A stretch of DNA of 42,895 nucleotides from Acidobacteriota bacterium (GCA_009841055.1 VXMN01000024.1:1-42895); one strand, 5' to 3'; numbered from the stretch's first letter, positions 15,961 to 27,098 are shown. The notes: generated by a model from the letters alone, not told the origin. Numbers and translations are program-made.

Positions 15961-16500
15961 CTACTTGGCGCCTGTTTTGCCGACTTTCTTCTTGAGCTTC
16001 TCTCCCGTATAACGAATTCCCTTGTTCTTGTAGGGATCGGGTTTGCGCAAGGACCGGATGTCGGCAGCTGTCTGACCGACTTTCTGCTTGTCCACCCCCG
16101 AGACGACCAGGTGGGTCTGTCGTTCCACGTCAACGCTGATCCCCTCGGGGATCGGAAAGTCGATGGTATGGGAATACCCCAGACTGAAGACTATCGACTT
16201 CCCCTTGTGCTCAGCCCTGTAGCCGATGCCCACGATGTCCAGTTCCTTCCTGAATCCCTGGCTCACCCCGGCAACCGCGTTGGCCAACAGACTCCGGGCC
16301 AATCCGTGGAGTGCTCTCTGCTGCTTGGAATCCGAGGATCGGGTGGCAACAACCCCTTTCTCGGTCTGTTCAAAGCGTATTCCCTCCGGCACCACGCTCG
16401 TCATCTGCCCCTTGGGCCCCTGAATGCGGACCTGGTCGTCCGAAATGCTCACCTGGGTGCCCTCCGGAATTGAAATGATCTGTCTTCCGATTCGTGACAT
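15961..16500 (-). CDS. rplF: 50S ribosomal protein uL6
   Basis: uL6 lies near the sarcin-ricin loop and the factor-binding site. The product has 179 aa, family length, with the duplicated fold: MSRIGRQIISIPEGTQVSIS, then the second half ending in the conserved PDPYKNKGIRYTGEKLKKKV. ATG start at 16500, 33 bp after rpsH in reading direction. No oddities. Confidence 0.98.
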   Translation of the reverse strand: MSRIGRQIISIPEGTQVSISDDQVRIQGPKGQMTSVVPEGIRFEQTEKGVVATRSSDSKQQRALHGLARSLLANAVAGVSQGFRKELDIVGIGYRAEHKGKSIVFSLGYSHTIDFPIPEGISVDVERQTHLVVSGVDKQKVGQTAADIRSLRKPDPYKNKGIRYTGEKLKKKVGKTGAK

Positions 16501-16533
16501 GGCTGAACGTCCGCTTCAGGTTCCGAAAAGCAT

Positions 16534-16932
16534 TTACCAGATATAGCAGAGCACCTCTCCGCCAACCCCTTCCCGGCGTGCCCGGTTCCCGGTGATCACT
16601 CCCTTGGGAGTCGTGAGGATGCTGATCCCCAGATTCCCGAGTACCGAGGGAATCCTGCGCTTGGAAGCGTACACCCGGCAACCCGGCCGCGATACGCGCT
16701 GCAATCCCGAAATCACCCGCTCGCCTCTGGGACCGTAGCGGAGATAGATTCGCAAGAACCGCTTGCTGCCCTCGTCAATGGTCTTGTAGTTGGCGATATA
16801 CCCCTCCTCCCTGAGAATCCGGGTCATTTCCGTCAGCAGGCGGGAGCAGGGGATGTCGACCTTCTGGTGCTTGGCCTGCAAGGCGTTGCGAATCAGAGTG
16901 AGGTAGTTGGCAACAGGGTCAGTTAAGCTCAT
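16534..16932 (-). CDS. rpsH: 30S ribosomal protein uS8
   Basis: uS8 binds helix 21 of 16S rRNA and in E. coli represses the spc operon. The product has 132 aa: MSLTDPVANYLTLIRNALQA, then VDIPCSRLLTEMTRILREEG, and the C-terminal LGISILTTPKGVITGNRARR followed by EGVGGEVLCYIW, the expected ending. ATG start; between rpsN and rplF. Confidence 0.98.
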   Translation of the reverse strand: MSLTDPVANYLTLIRNALQAKHQKVDIPCSRLLTEMTRILREEGYIANYKTIDEGSKRFLRIYLRYGPRGERVISGLQRVSRPGCRVYASKRRIPSVLGNLGISILTTPKGVITGNRARREGVGGEVLCYIW

Positions 16933-16993
16933 TCTTCATCAGGCTCCACAAATGCGGCCCGGTTGGCCCACCGGATCGCGGACAATATAGGGG

Positions 16994-17179
16994 TCACCAG
17001 CTTGACTTGATGACTCCCGGAAGCTCCCCCCTCAAGGCCAACTGACGAAAGCAGAGGCGACACAACTGGAACTTGCGCAAATATCCGCGCGACCGACCAC
17101 AGAGCCTGCAGCGGTTGCGGTGCCGGACCTTGAACTTGGGCTTTTTTTGGGCCTTGGCTATCAGAGCGATTCTGGCCAT
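16994..17179 (-). CDS. rpsN: 30S ribosomal protein uS14, zinc-binding short (type Z)
   Basis: uS14 is in the 30S head. The product has 61 aa with four zinc ligands C24-x2-C27-x12-C40-x2-C43 ([20 protein letters not shown]), so it is the short zinc-binding type, also known as RpsZ/RpsN1, not the ~100-aa zinc-free type. The family start is [16 protein letters not shown] and the end is [13 protein letters not shown]. It lies directly after rplE (10 bp). Confidence 0.98.
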   Translation of the reverse strand: MARIALIAKAQKKPKFKVRHRNRCRLCGRSRGYLRKFQLCRLCFRQLALRGELPGVIKSSW

Positions 17180-17189
17180 CGATTCAACC

Positions 17190-17729
17190 TCATCGTCGGA
17201 AAGGGAGCCCCAAGAGACCCAACAGGCTTCTGGCTTCGTCGTCGGTCTTGGCGCTGGTTACCATGCACACGTTCATTCCCTTGATTTTGCCGACCTTGGA
17301 GTAGTCAATCTCCGGAAACACCAATTGGTCCCGCAATCCCAGCGTATAGTTCCCGCGCCCGTCGAAGGACCTGGTGGAGAGCCCTCGAAAGTCTCGGACC
17401 CTGGGAAGCGCGGTATTGATCAGACGATCAAAAAACTCGTACATGCGGCCGGCCCGAAGGGTGACCGAGCACGCGATGGCCATTCCCTGCCGAAGCTTGA
17501 ATGAAGCGATCGACTTGCGAGCTCGGTTGATGACGGGCCTCTGTCCGGTGATGGCTCCCAGTTCGTCCATGGCCGAATCCAACAGCTTGGGGTTCTGGAT
17601 CGCTTCCCCAAGGCCGATGTTGACCACGATCTTTTCCAGCTTGGGCACCGCCATCACGTTGCTGTAGCCAAACTCCTTCTGCAAAGCCGGCATGATTTCC
17701 TTCTGATAGCGGTCCTTGAGTCGGCTCAT
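17190..17729 (-). CDS. rplE: 50S ribosomal protein uL5
   Basis: uL5 contacts 5S rRNA and P-site tRNA in the central protuberance. ATG at 17729 ([20 protein letters not shown]) gives 179 aa, family length, with GAGGA just upstream; the longer open frame upstream is in the rplX-rplE gap. Diagnostic blocks: [33 protein letters not shown] and [20 protein letters not shown]. It lies between rplX and rpsN. Confidence 0.98.
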   Translation of the reverse strand: MSRLKDRYQKEIMPALQKEFGYSNVMAVPKLEKIVVNIGLGEAIQNPKLLDSAMDELGAITGQRPVINRARKSIASFKLRQGMAIACSVTLRAGRMYEFFDRLINTALPRVRDFRGLSTRSFDGRGNYTLGLRDQLVFPEIDYSKVGKIKGMNVCMVTSAKTDDEARSLLGLLGLPFRR

Positions 17730-17763
17730 GAATTCCTCTTCTCCAGCACACCCGCCCCGGGAG

Positions 17764-18099
17764 TCAGCGGTCCAGCGAGGCCTCACACTTACGACAAGTC
17801 CGGATCTTCTTTCCATCGGCCAGAACCTGGTGGCCGATTCGAGTCGTCTGCCCGCAGGCTCCGCAAACAATCATTACGTTAGAGACGTGTATGGGGCCTT
17901 CCCTCTCCACGATCCCGCCCTTCAGATTCCGGCTGGGGTTGGGGCGGGTGTGGCGCTTGACCATATTGATTCCTTCCACGACCACCCGCTGCCTGCTGCG
18001 GATCACCCGCAACACCCGACCGACCTCCCTGATGTCCTTTCCGGCAATGACCCTGACCTGGTCGTTTCTCCGGATATCGACTCGTTGCGGACGCCCCAT
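17764..18099 (-). CDS. rplX: 50S ribosomal protein uL24
   Basis: uL24 is an assembly initiator of the large subunit near the exit tunnel. The product has 111 aa with a KOW motif ([20 protein letters not shown]) and the [13 protein letters not shown] loop. Cysteines at C79-x2-C82 and C102-x2-C105 suggest a bound metal, a feature of many but not all uL24 proteins. Its ATG follows the rplN stop with one base between (TGAAATG), so translation is likely coupled. Confidence 0.98.
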   Translation of the reverse strand: MGRPQRVDIRRNDQVRVIAGKDIREVGRVLRVIRSRQRVVVEGINMVKRHTRPNPSRNLKGGIVEREGPIHVSNVMIVCGACGQTTRIGHQVLADGKKIRTCRKCEASLDR

Positions 18100-18100
18100 T

Positions 18101-18469
18101 TCAGATCACCTCCGGCGCCAGAGACACGATCTTCAGGAATCGCTTGTCACGCAACTCCCGGGCAACCGGCCCAAAGACTCGGGTTCCCACCGGCTCTCCC
18201 TGGTCGTTGATCAGCACCGCCGCGTTCTGGTCGAAGCGAATGTAGGAACCATCCCGCCGCCGGGTCTCCTTGCGCGCCCTCACAATCACCGCCTTGACGA
18301 CCCTCCCCTTCTTGACATTGCCATCGGGGGTCACATCCTTGACGGCGGCCGTCACCACATCTCCCAAGGCGGCCTTGGCCCCCGTGGAACCTCCCAGCGG
18401 CAAAATGCAGGCGAGCCTGCGTGCCCCCGAATTGTCGGCGACTTCCAGGATGGTTCCCATTTGAATCAC
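18101..18469 (-). CDS. rplN: 50S ribosomal protein uL14
   Basis: uL14 forms intersubunit bridges and is the binding site of the silencing factor RsfS. The product has 122 aa, family length. The start is GTG at 18469, giving the canonical [20 protein letters not shown]. Also present: [31 protein letters not shown] and [20 protein letters not shown]. It lies between rpsQ and rplX. Confidence 0.98.
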   Translation of the reverse strand: MIQMGTILEVADNSGARRLACILPLGGSTGAKAALGDVVTAAVKDVTPDGNVKKGRVVKAVIVRARKETRRRDGSYIRFDQNAAVLINDQGEPVGTRVFGPVARELRDKRFLKIVSLAPEVI

Positions 18470-18515
18470 AGTGCAATCTCTCCGTTGACCGGCTCAGGCG
18501 CCGCTGGGCCAACGC

Positions 18516-18779
18516 TCAACTGGCCTTGGTGATGATGCGGGACACGCGCCACCGCTTGCGCTTGCTGGCAGGGCGGGTCTCCACGATGGCAACCCGATCA
18601 CCGACAGCGCAGGCGTTCTGCTCGTCATGAGCCAGAAACTTGGAAGTCCTGGTGACGATGCGCCGGTAAAGAGGATGGGGCACCCGGCGTTCCACCGAAA
18701 CCACGACGGTCTTGTCCATCCCATCGCTCTTGACGATCCCTTCCTTGGCGTTCCTTCGACCTGTTTTCTCACTCTTCAC
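18516..18779 (-). CDS. rpsQ: 30S ribosomal protein uS17
   Basis: uS17 is an OB-fold primary binder of 16S rRNA. The product has 87 aa. The core [20 protein letters not shown] then [20 protein letters not shown] and [20 protein letters not shown] is complete. The best start is GTG at 18779; it lies within a GAGTGAAGAGTGAAGAGTG repeat that also contains the rpmC stop (18783-18785), so the first residues (MKSEK) are repeat-derived. An internal ATG (MDKTVVV) would truncate the conserved N-strand and is unlikely. Confidence 0.95.
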   Translation of the reverse strand: MKSEKTGRRNAKEGIVKSDGMDKTVVVSVERRVPHPLYRRIVTRTSKFLAHDEQNACAVGDRVAIVETRPASKRKRWRVSRIITKAS

Positions 18780-18797
18780 TCTTCACTCTCCACTTTG
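18770..18797 (-). repeat. GAGTGAA tandem repeat across the rpmC/rpsQ junction
   Basis: In reading direction: GTGGAGAGTGAAGAGTGAAG then AGTGAGAA. The unit GAGTGAA recurs three times and contains both the rpmC stop (TGA) and the rpsQ start (GTG). It is related to the repeats after rpmD and rplW. Confidence 0.75.
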
Positions 18798-18989
18798 CTG
18801 CTGCAGTTGGCGCTCCCGTCGTATCGTCTTTATCCGGGCCACGTCCTTCTTCAACTGCTGCAGCTTGTGAGTCCCTTCCGCCTGACCCATTGACAGTTGC
18901 AATCGCAGTCGAAAGATCTGCTCGGCCATGTCATTTTCCTGGCTGACCAGTTCTTCGTCCGAGAAATCCCTGATCTGCTCGGGTGTCAT
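18783..18989 (-). CDS. rpmC: 50S ribosomal protein uL29
   Basis: uL29 lies at the exit tunnel and is part of the docking site for trigger factor and SRP. The 68-aa all-helical product begins [20 protein letters not shown], with [20 protein letters not shown] and [13 protein letters not shown]. Its ATG overlaps the rplP stop by 4 bp, so it is coupled. Its end (QQQSGE) runs into the GAGTGAA repeat. Confidence 0.97.
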   Translation of the reverse strand: MTPEQIRDFSDEELVSQENDMAEQIFRLRLQLSMGQAEGTHKLQQLKKDVARIKTIRRERQLQQQSGE

Positions 18990-19411
18990 GCCTCGCCCCC
19001 CGCATTGGGCCTGAAGACGAACTTGGTTTTTGCCGGCAATTTATTGGCGGCCAAACGCATGGCTTCCCGTGCCACATCCCGGTCCACACCTTCCATCTCG
19101 AAGATGACCTTCCCCGGGCGGACCACGGCTACCCAATACTCGGGAGATCCCTTGCCCTTTCCCATGCGAGTTTCTGCCGGCTTCTTGGTCACGGGCTTGT
19201 CCGGGAACAGGCGAATCCAGATTTTTCCGCCGCGCCTGACGGCACGGGTCATGGCGATACGGGCGGCCTCGATCTGCCGATCGGTAATCCAGGCGGGTTC
19301 CATCACTTTCAGTCCATAGTCTCCGAAGGCGATTTCTGAGCCGCGCCACGCCTTGCCGCAGTTGCGCCCGCGCTGCTGTTTGCGAAACTTGACCTTCTTG
19401 GGCATTAACAT
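18986..19411 (-). CDS. rplP: 50S ribosomal protein uL16
   Basis: uL16 organises the A-site tRNA channel near the peptidyl transferase centre. The product has 141 aa. Of two close ATGs, 19411 ([20 protein letters not shown]) is favoured by a GGTGGGG site 7 nt upstream and by the family's ML-PK start; 19405 is the alternative. Core: [40 protein letters not shown] and [20 protein letters not shown]. The arginine hydroxylated by RoxA in some bacteria falls in this region. It lies between rpsC and rpmC. Confidence 0.98.
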   Translation of the reverse strand: MLMPKKVKFRKQQRGRNCGKAWRGSEIAFGDYGLKVMEPAWITDRQIEAARIAMTRAVRRGGKIWIRLFPDKPVTKKPAETRMGKGKGSPEYWVAVVRPGKVIFEMEGVDRDVAREAMRLAANKLPAKTKFVFRPNAGGEA

Positions 19412-19432
19412 TTCAGATCCCCACCTGGTTGA

Positions 19433-20095
19433 TCAGAGTTTGGCGCCGATCTCCGAGGCCTTTTTCGTCACTGGAAAGAGGTCCCCCTTGTAAATCCAGA
19501 CCTTGACGCCAATCAATCCGTAAGTGGTAAAGGATTCGGCAAAACCATAGTCGATGTCGGCCCGTAGCGTGTGGAGCGGAAGTCGACCCTGGAGGTACCA
19601 CTCGGTTCGCGCGATTTCAGCCCCGTTCAGACGTCCCGCACAACAGACCCTGATGCCCTTGGCATTGACTTTGAGGGCGGAGTCCACGGCCTTCCGCATC
19701 GCCCGCCGAAATGCAATCCGCTTTTGCAGCTGAAGCGCAATGGATTCGGCCACCAGTTGAGCCTCGAGTTCCGGACGATGAATCTCATTGATGTTGATGA
19801 AAACTTCCCGATTGGTTCTCTGCTGCAGATCCACCTTGAGCTTGTCGATCTCGGACCCCTTTCGGCCAATGATGATTCCGGGGCGCGAGGTGTAGATGGT
19901 GACTCGAATCTTGTTGCCGGGGCGCTCGATCTCGATATTGGAGACTCCGGCATGACCCAACTGCTTCTTGAGTTCCTTCTTCAGGCGCAGGTCTTCGTGC
20001 AACAGCGTTCCATAGTCCTTCTTGGCATACCAGCGGGAACGCCAGGTTTTGTTGTATCCCAAGCGAAGACCAAAGGGATGTACTTTCTGTCCCAC
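19433..20095 (-). CDS. rpsC: 30S ribosomal protein uS3
   Basis: uS3 lines the mRNA entry tunnel with helicase-like activity. The product has 220 aa. The canonical start is [18 protein letters not shown] from GTG at 20095. The KH domain contains [20 protein letters not shown] (G-x-x-G loop), and the C-terminal domain has [20 protein letters not shown] and [15 protein letters not shown]. It lies between rplV and rplP. Confidence 0.98.
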   Translation of the reverse strand: MGQKVHPFGLRLGYNKTWRSRWYAKKDYGTLLHEDLRLKKELKKQLGHAGVSNIEIERPGNKIRVTIYTSRPGIIIGRKGSEIDKLKVDLQQRTNREVFININEIHRPELEAQLVAESIALQLQKRIAFRRAMRKAVDSALKVNAKGIRVCCAGRLNGAEIARTEWYLQGRLPLHTLRADIDYGFAESFTTYGLIGVKVWIYKGDLFPVTKKASEIGAKL

Positions 20096-20109
20096 GCGCC
20101 CCTCCCTAT

Positions 20110-20445
20110 CTATTCGTCCGAAACATGAATCGAGATGTGGCTCATCCGCCGCTGGTAACGCAACGCCCGCCCCATGGGAGCCGGACGCATCCGTTTCATC
20201 CGAGGTCCCTCGTTGACGTAAGCCCTGCTCACCAACAACCGGTCCACGTCGGTGGCCTCGTCTTTCTGTTCCGCGTTGGCGATGGCCGACTTCAGGACCT
20301 TGGTGACCTGCGTGGCCGCCCTCTTTTTGGTAAAGCGCAAAATGTCCAGCGCTTCCGAAACGTTTCGCCCCCGGATCAGGTCAACAACCAACCGGACCTT
20401 TTGCGGCGAGCTGCGAATGAATTTTGCGGTAGCACGAGCTTCCAT
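20110..20445 (-). CDS. rplV: 50S ribosomal protein uL22
   Basis: uL22 lines the exit tunnel with its long hairpin, where macrolide resistance mutations occur. ATG at 20445 ([20 protein letters not shown]) gives 111 aa, family length; upstream in-frame sequence belongs to the gap with rpsS. Tunnel hairpin: [20 protein letters not shown], then [18 protein letters not shown] with normal residues. It lies between rpsS and rpsC. Confidence 0.97.
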   Translation of the reverse strand: MEARATAKFIRSSPQKVRLVVDLIRGRNVSEALDILRFTKKRAATQVTKVLKSAIANAEQKDEATDVDRLLVSRAYVNEGPRMKRMRPAPMGRALRYQRRMSHISIHVSDE

Positions 20446-20477
20446 CGAATTTGAGCTCCAGGCGGACCTCACAGACC

Positions 20478-20765
20478 TCAGGATCGCGATGCCGTTTTCT
20501 CGGAGGACTTGGAACTGTGCCCCCTGAAAAGGCGGCTGGGGGAGAACTCTCCCAACTTGTGTCCCACCATGTTTTCAGTCACAAAGACCGGAATAAATCT
20601 CTTGCCGTTGTGCACCGCGAAGGTGTGGCCGACCATGTCGGGAATGATGGTGGACCTCCGCGACCAGGTCTTGATCACCCGCTTCTCGAACCGCTTGTTC
20701 ATGCCGTCTACCAACCTGGCCAGGCTGCGGTCCACAAAAGGTCCCTTTTTTACGGATCGGCCCAT
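20478..20765 (-). CDS. rpsS: 30S ribosomal protein uS19
   Basis: uS19 sits in the head and contacts uS13. ATG at 20765 ([20 protein letters not shown]) gives 95 aa; the longer open frame is antisense-like sequence within rplB. Core: [40 protein letters not shown] and [20 protein letters not shown]-type site just upstream. It lies between rplB and rplV. Confidence 0.98.
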   Translation of the reverse strand: MGRSVKKGPFVDRSLARLVDGMNKRFEKRVIKTWSRRSTIIPDMVGHTFAVHNGKRFIPVFVTENMVGHKLGEFSPSRLFRGHSSKSSEKTASRS

Positions 20766-20788
20766 CTCCTCACCTCCCGGAGGTCCCG

Positions 20789-21613
20789 CTACTTGCCCCT
20801 TCGCTTCACGACAAACGAATCGGTTCTCTTGTTGTTTCGGGTCCTGAATCCCCTGGTCGGCTGTCCCCAGGGCGTCACCGGATGGCGCCCTCCCGAGGTC
20901 CGTCCCTCGCCGCCTCCGTGAGGATGGTCTACCGGGTTCATGGCCACGCCCCGCACGGTCGGTCGACGTCCCAACCACCGCTGTTTTCCGGCCTTGCCCA
21001 GGCTGACGTTGCTGTGGTCGGTATTGCCCACCTGCCCGACCGTCGCCAGACAGTCGAGGTGGACCCTCCTGACCTCGCCGGACGGCATCTTCACCTGGGC
21101 GTAGGTGCCTTCCTTGGCAACCAGTTGAGCCGCGCTTCCGGCCGACCGGGCCATTTGGGCTCCCCCGCCCTTCCGCAATTCGATGTTGTGAATGGTGGTT
21201 CCCAGAGGGATATTCTTCAAAGGCAGCGCATTGCCGACCAGAATGTCGGCATCCGGGCCGGAAACGACCGTAGCCCCAACATCGAGACCCACGGGATGAA
21301 TGATGTAACGCTTTTCCCCATCCCTGTAGTGAAGCAGCGCAATTCGGGCCGATCGGTTGGGGTCGTATTCCACCGCGGCTACCTTGGCCGGCACACCGAA
21401 TTTGTCGCGCTTGAAATCGATATGGCGATAGAGCCTCTTGTGCCCTCCCCCTCTGTGGCGCACGGTCATGCGTCCCAGATTGTTACGGCCTCCGGTCCTG
21501 GACTTGCCCGTGGTCAGGCTCTTCTTGGGACGCTTTCGGCTGAGTCCCTCGGAAGTTGTCACCGAAGTAAACCGCAACGAAGGCGTAAAGGGTCTGAAGG
21601 TTTTTAGGCCCAT
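20789..21613 (-). CDS. rplB: 50S ribosomal protein uL2
   Basis: uL2 is essential for peptidyl transferase assembly and subunit joining. The product has 274 aa, family length: [20 protein letters not shown], then [40 protein letters not shown] and the C-terminal [20 protein letters not shown] with the conserved histidine (the peptidyl transferase-associated His). ATG at 21613. Upstream, 110 bp with repeats separate it from rplW. Confidence 0.98.
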   Translation of the reverse strand: MGLKTFRPFTPSLRFTSVTTSEGLSRKRPKKSLTTGKSRTGGRNNLGRMTVRHRGGGHKRLYRHIDFKRDKFGVPAKVAAVEYDPNRSARIALLHYRDGEKRYIIHPVGLDVGATVVSGPDADILVGNALPLKNIPLGTTIHNIELRKGGGAQMARSAGSAAQLVAKEGTYAQVKMPSGEVRRVHLDCLATVGQVGNTDHSNVSLGKAGKQRWLGRRPTVRGVAMNPVDHPHGGGEGRTSGGRHPVTPWGQPTRGFRTRNNKRTDSFVVKRRGK

Positions 21614-21723
21614 GGCTAAAAGGTGGTTAGTAAATAGTGGTTAGTGGATAGTTTCGGGAACAAGACAGCACCGCGTACAATCGTTAAGCTCGTATCGGAA
21701 ACGGATCCTTTCTTCACTCTCCA
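21614..21723. repeat. Two-part repeat insert between rplW and rplB
   Basis: In reading direction: GTGGAGAGTGAAGAAAGG directly after the rplW TAG, about 55 bp unique, then ACTATCCACTAACCACTAT and TTACTAACCACC just before rplB. This is the same order and orientation as the rpmD-rplO insert at 14535-14744, but about half the length. Confidence 0.75.
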
Positions 21724-22014
21724 CTACGCATTGTCCGCGTATTCAATCATTTTTTCGCCCGGCTTCAGCTTGACGAAGGCCTTCTTCCAATCGGGCCGTC
21801 GCCCGACGTAGCGTCCCTGACGTCGTTCCTTGCCCTTGAAGGCGGCGGTATTGACCGAAGCCACCTTTACGTTGAAGAGCTTCTCTATGGCTTGCTTCAC
21901 CTGATGCTTGTTGGCCCGTGCAGACACTTCAAAGCATAGATACCTGTGGTCTTCCTTCAGACCCAGGGCCTTCTCGGTGATGATCGGGCGCTTCACGATC
22001 GAGGCCGGATTCAC
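21724..22014 (-). CDS. rplW: 50S ribosomal protein uL23
   Basis: uL23 is the main docking site for trigger factor and SRP at the tunnel exit. The product has 96 aa: IVKRPIITEKALGLKEDHRY, CFEVSARANKHQVKQAIEKL, FNVKVASVNTAAFKGKERRQ and the end KKAFVKLKPGEKMIEYADNA. The GTG start at 22014 overlaps the rplD TGA (GTGA), so it is coupled. The E-K tunnel-exit contact residues look normal. Confidence 0.98.
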   Translation of the reverse strand: MNPASIVKRPIITEKALGLKEDHRYLCFEVSARANKHQVKQAIEKLFNVKVASVNTAAFKGKERRQGRYVGRRPDWKKAFVKLKPGEKMIEYADNA

Positions 22015-22649
22015 GCTTGCAGACCCTCCTGAAGTTTCTCAATGGCCTTCCTGGAGAAAACAACGCTCCTGGAATTCAGCAAATCGTAAACGGTAACCCC
22101 ACGACTGGATACGACCTTCACTTCCGGCAAATTGCCGGAGGCTCGGGCCAGGTTTGCATTGTCCCCGTTGTCCACGATGAGAAGCTTTCTCCGTGTCTCC
22201 AGCTTCCGCAGCACCTGGTCCAACTCCCTGGTCTTGTGATTGGGCAAGGTAAACTCGGCGACCACCCTGATGCAGTTCGAGGCAAACCTGTCGCTCAGGG
22301 CCGAACGCATCGCACCCTGCAACATTTTCCTGGGAAGGCGAAAGGCGTAGGACCTGGGCTTGGGCCCATGGGCCACTCCACCCTTTCTCCAGAGTGGATT
22401 GCGGGAGCTTCCAACCCGGGCTCTTCCGGTACCCTTCTGCCGCCAGGGTTTTCTACCTCCGCCACGCACCTCGGCACGGGTCTTGGTGGAGTGAGTTCCC
22501 TGCCGGAGACTGTCACGATAGTGTTTCACCGCCAGATAGAGCAGGCTCTTGTTGACTTTGGCCGCAAAAACCGTGTCGTGGAGATCAAGTTGATCAACCA
22601 CCTCATTTTCCAGATTCACAACATCAAGCGTTGCCACGACCCGCTCCAT
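22011..22649 (-). CDS. rplD: 50S ribosomal protein uL4
   Basis: uL4 lines the exit tunnel and in gamma-proteobacteria represses the S10 operon; that regulation is not established in this phylum. ATG at 22649 (MERVVATLDVVNLENEVVDQ) gives 212 aa; the 17 in-frame residues upstream lie in the rplC-rplD gap. The tunnel loop is present: TKTRAEVRGGGRKPWRQKGT then GRARVGSSRNPLWRKGGVAH. It overlaps rplW by 4 bp. Confidence 0.98.
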   Translation of the reverse strand: MERVVATLDVVNLENEVVDQLDLHDTVFAAKVNKSLLYLAVKHYRDSLRQGTHSTKTRAEVRGGGRKPWRQKGTGRARVGSSRNPLWRKGGVAHGPKPRSYAFRLPRKMLQGAMRSALSDRFASNCIRVVAEFTLPNHKTRELDQVLRKLETRRKLLIVDNGDNANLARASGNLPEVKVVSSRGVTVYDLLNSRSVVFSRKAIEKLQEGLQA

Positions 22650-22677
22650 TGGCCCGCCGCCAGGCCGACCCCCAGCT

Positions 22678-23310
22678 CTATTGCCGGTTCCTGCGAACAA
22701 CCAGATAGTCCCCGTTGGCGCCGGGAACGGCTCCCTTGACGATCAACAGATTCTTTTCCGCGTCCACGCGCACAACTTTCAATCCTTTTACCGTGACCTG
22801 GCGCTGCCCCATGTGACCGGCGCCCTTCATGCCCTTGACGACACGCGAGGGAAATGCCGAAGCACCGATCGATCCCGGAGCACGATGAAACATGGATCCG
22901 TGGCTGGCCACGCCGCCCCTGAAATTGTGCCGCTTCATGACCCCGGCGAATCCCTTGCCCTTGCTTATGCCGGTCACGTCCACTTCGTCGCTGTCGCTAA
23001 ACTGGTCCACCAGCACCTTGGATCCCACGGCCGTATCTTCGACGCCATCGGACAAGCGCAGTTCCTTCAGGAAACGAACGGGAGCCACCTTGGCCTTCTT
23101 GAAGTGGCCCCGCATGGGTTGTCCGACACGCTTGGGCGAAGTGAACTCGATCAATCCCAGTTGCACGGCGTCGTAGCCTTCCCGATCGGCCGTCTTTTTC
23201 TGTACCACCACGCAAGGACCGGCCTGGATCACGGTGGCGGGAACAACACGCCCGCTCTCTTCAAACAACTGGGTCATCCCGATCTTCACACCCAGAATGC
23301 CATTCACCAT
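22678..23310 (-). CDS. rplC: 50S ribosomal protein uL3
   Basis: uL3 reaches the peptidyl transferase centre and initiates 50S assembly. The product has 210 aa: [60 protein letters not shown] and the conserved [23 protein letters not shown] at 23310. The glutamine methylated by PrmB in E. coli lies in the GHMGQRQVT block. It lies between rpsJ and rplD. Confidence 0.98.
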   Translation of the reverse strand: MVNGILGVKIGMTQLFEESGRVVPATVIQAGPCVVVQKKTADREGYDAVQLGLIEFTSPKRVGQPMRGHFKKAKVAPVRFLKELRLSDGVEDTAVGSKVLVDQFSDSDEVDVTGISKGKGFAGVMKRHNFRGGVASHGSMFHRAPGSIGASAFPSRVVKGMKGAGHMGQRQVTVKGLKVVRVDAEKNLLIVKGAVPGANGDYLVVRRNRQ

Positions 23311-23392
23311 CGTTCAAGCTCCCGGTCACCGGCTGCAGGCACCGGATTTTGCGCCGGACTCGGCCCGCACGGGCAAATAAAGCCCTCCACCC

Positions 23393-23719
23393 TCACTTGT
23401 GCTCCTTGCCATAGGCCTTGATCTCTACGTCGACCCCTGCCGGCAGATCGAGCTTCATCAGGGCATCGATGGTTTGAGGGGTGGGCTCCAGGATGTCCAG
23501 AAGCCGCTTGTGAGTCCGTATCTCGAATTGTTCGCGCGACTTCTTGTCCACGTGAGGGGACCGAAGGACACAGTACTTGTTCTTGGCCGTGGGAAGCGGG
23601 ATCGGCCCGGCAATTCGAGCCCCGGTTCTCCGGGCCGTATCCACGATCTCTCCGGCGGATTGATCCAGAATCCGGTAGTCAAAGGCTTTTAATCGGATCC
23701 GTATCTTTTCGTTCAGCAT
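23393..23719 (-). CDS. rpsJ: 30S ribosomal protein uS10
   Basis: uS10 lies in the 30S head and doubles as the NusE antitermination factor. The 108-aa product has [40 protein letters not shown] and [20 protein letters not shown]. The long loop carrying the V-x-R-S-P-H-V-D-K site associated with tetracycline resistance looks wild type. ATG at 23719, about 50 bp after tuf, the usual head of the S10 block. Confidence 0.98.
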   Translation of the reverse strand: MLNEKIRIRLKAFDYRILDQSAGEIVDTARRTGARIAGPIPLPTAKNKYCVLRSPHVDKKSREQFEIRTHKRLLDILEPTPQTIDALMKLDLPAGVDVEIKAYGKEHK

Positions 23720-23768
23720 CGATGACTCTCATTCACGGAGGCAACCGGCTCAAAAGGGTTGGGCGCTC

Positions 23769-24956
<1,188 letters not shown>

Positions 24957-24992
24957 CGCCTTTCTATCCTTTCTCCTGATCTCCCGAGACCT

Positions 24993-27098
24993 TCATCGCC
25001 CCGCGGTGTCCCAACTGCGGCCCTGAATCCTGGCAACGATCTGCTCGGTCACCGATTTGGGCGCCTGGGCATATTGGTGAAAATGCATGGAATAGGTCGC
25101 TCGTCCCTGAGTCATGGACCGCAAATCGGTGGCATACCCGAACATCTCCGAGAGCGGAACGACGGCAGTGACCACCTGCGAGCCGGCACGGGATTCAATG
25201 GTGCCGATGCGCCCCCGGCGAGCGTTGAGATCCCCCCCGACCGGCCCGATAAACTCCCGGGGAACCACGACTTCCACCCTCATGATGGGCTCGAGCAGCG
25301 CCGGAGCAGCTCGCGAAACCGCATCCTTCAAGGCCATCGACCCGGCAATCTTGAAGGCGATTTCGCTGGAATCCACCTCGTGAAAAGACCCGTCATACAG
25401 GGTCACTTCAATATCCTGAATCTCGTAGCCGGCCAAGGGGCCGGCCTCGGTGGCCTCCCGAATGCCTTTCTCCACGGCGGGAATGAACTCCCGAGGAATG
25501 GCGCCCCCCACGATGGCATTGATGAACTCGAATCCTCGCTCCGTGTCGGCCCTGGGTTCCACGCGAATCTTGACGTGGCCGTATTGACCGCGGCCACCGG
25601 TCTGTCGAACGAAACGCCCTTCCCCTTCGGCGCCCTGACAGATGGTTTCCCGATAGGATACCTGGGGCTTTCCCACGTTTGCGGCCACCCCGAACTCTCG
25701 AGACATTCGGTCTACCAGGATCTCCAGATGCAATTCCCCCATCCCGGAGATAATGGTCTGTCCGGTATCCTGGTCGGTGGACACCTTGAAGGTGGGATCC
25801 TCCTGCGCCAGTTTCCCCAGCGCCATCCCCAGCTTCTCCTGGTCGCTCTTGGTCTTGGGCTCAATGGCAACGGCCATGACGGGAACCGGGAATTCCATGG
25901 ACTCCAGAATCACCGGCGCCTCTTGGGCGCAGATGGTATCGCCGGTGGCCACCTCCCGCAAACCCACGCCCGCTGCGATGTCTCCGGCATAGACCTGCCG
26001 GATCTCCTCACGTTTGTCGGCATGCATCTTCAGCAGTCGGCCCACACGTTCCCTTCTGTCCTTGGTCGAATTGTAAACGTAGGAGCCTGTCTTGAGGACA
26101 CCGGAGTAAACCCGGAAAAAGGCCAACTGCCCCACGTAGGTATCGGTCATGATCTTGAAGACCAGGGCTGAAAAGGGCTCCTGATCCCGGGACTCGCGGA
26201 CGATTTCTTCCCGGCCTTCCCGATCCGCCCCGACCACTGGAGGCAGGTCGGCGGGCGAGGGCAGATAATCCACCACGCCATCCAGAAGGGGCTGCACTCC
26301 CTTGTTCTTGAAGGCTGCCCCGCAAAGTACCGGAACCAGCGCCAGGCTCAATGTGCCCCGGCGCAGGGCTGCCTTCAGGTCGCCCTCATGGATCGACTCT
26401 TCGGAAAGGTACTTTTCCATCAGCGGGTCATCGGTCTCGCAGACGGTCTCGATCATCCGTTCCCGGTATTCCTGTGCCTGTGCAACCATCTCCGGAGGAA
26501 TCTCCGCCGTTTCGTGGTCGGCGCCCAGGGTCTCGTCTCGGTAGATGATGGCCTTCATGCTGATCAGATCGATGACCCCGACAAAGTTTTCCTCCTTGCC
26601 AAGGGGGATTTGCACCGCCACCGGCTTTGCGAGCAATCGATCCTTGACCATCCGGATGCAGCCGAAAAAGTCGGCGCCCACCCGGTCCATCTTGTTGACG
26701 AAGACGATTCTCGGAACTTCGTATTTATCGCCTTGCCGCCACACCGTTTCGGTCTGAGGCTCCACCCCTTCCACGGCGCCAAGCAGGCAGATGGCGCCGT
26801 CCAGGACGCGAAGGCTGCGCTCCACCTCTGCGGTGAAGTCCACGTGACCGGGAGTGTCGATGATATTGATGCGAACGTCCTTCCAGAAACAGGTGGTCGC
26901 CGCCGAGGTGATGGTGATTCCCCGCTCCTGTTCCTGCTCCATCCAGTCCATGGTGGCGGTGCCGTCATGGACCTCGCCCATCTTGTGGGTGATGCCGGTA
27001 TAGTAGAGAATCCGCTCGGTGGCCGTGGTCTTGCCGGCATCGATATGGGCCATGATTCCGATGTTTCTAATTTTCTCGAGTGGTATCTGACGGGACAT
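24993..27098 (-). CDS. fusA: Translation elongation factor G
   Basis: EF-G drives ribosomal translocation with GTP. ATG at 27098 ([20 protein letters not shown]) gives 701 aa, family length; the 35 in-frame residues upstream are in the rpsG-fusA gap and look non-coding. G1 is AHIDAGKTT (17-25), then [20 protein letters not shown] and FVNKMDR. Domains II-V follow, with [20 protein letters not shown] and the domain-IV tip [14 protein letters not shown]. No truncation is seen. It lies between rpsG and tuf, with codon use like the rest of the cluster. Confidence 0.99.
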   Translation of the reverse strand: MSRQIPLEKIRNIGIMAHIDAGKTTATERILYYTGITHKMGEVHDGTATMDWMEQEQERGITITSAATTCFWKDVRINIIDTPGHVDFTAEVERSLRVLDGAICLLGAVEGVEPQTETVWRQGDKYEVPRIVFVNKMDRVGADFFGCIRMVKDRLLAKPVAVQIPLGKEENFVGVIDLISMKAIIYRDETLGADHETAEIPPEMVAQAQEYRERMIETVCETDDPLMEKYLSEESIHEGDLKAALRRGTLSLALVPVLCGAAFKNKGVQPLLDGVVDYLPSPADLPPVVGADREGREEIVRESRDQEPFSALVFKIMTDTYVGQLAFFRVYSGVLKTGSYVYNSTKDRRERVGRLLKMHADKREEIRQVYAGDIAAGVGLREVATGDTICAQEAPVILESMEFPVPVMAVAIEPKTKSDQEKLGMALGKLAQEDPTFKVSTDQDTGQTIISGMGELHLEILVDRMSREFGVAANVGKPQVSYRETICQGAEGEGRFVRQTGGRGQYGHVKIRVEPRADTERGFEFINAIVGGAIPREFIPAVEKGIREATEAGPLAGYEIQDIEVTLYDGSFHEVDSSEIAFKIAGSMALKDAVSRAAPALLEPIMRVEVVVPREFIGPVGGDLNARRGRIGTIESRAGSQVVTAVVPLSEMFGYATDLRSMTQGRATYSMHFHQYAQAPKSVTEQIVARIQGRSWDTAGR

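Noticed and set aside
22681-23421. Plus-strand open frame of 246 codons
   Set aside because: Antisense to rplC; a by-product of GC-rich codon use. Similar antisense frames opposite tuf, rpsB, fusA and aroB were dropped for the same reason.
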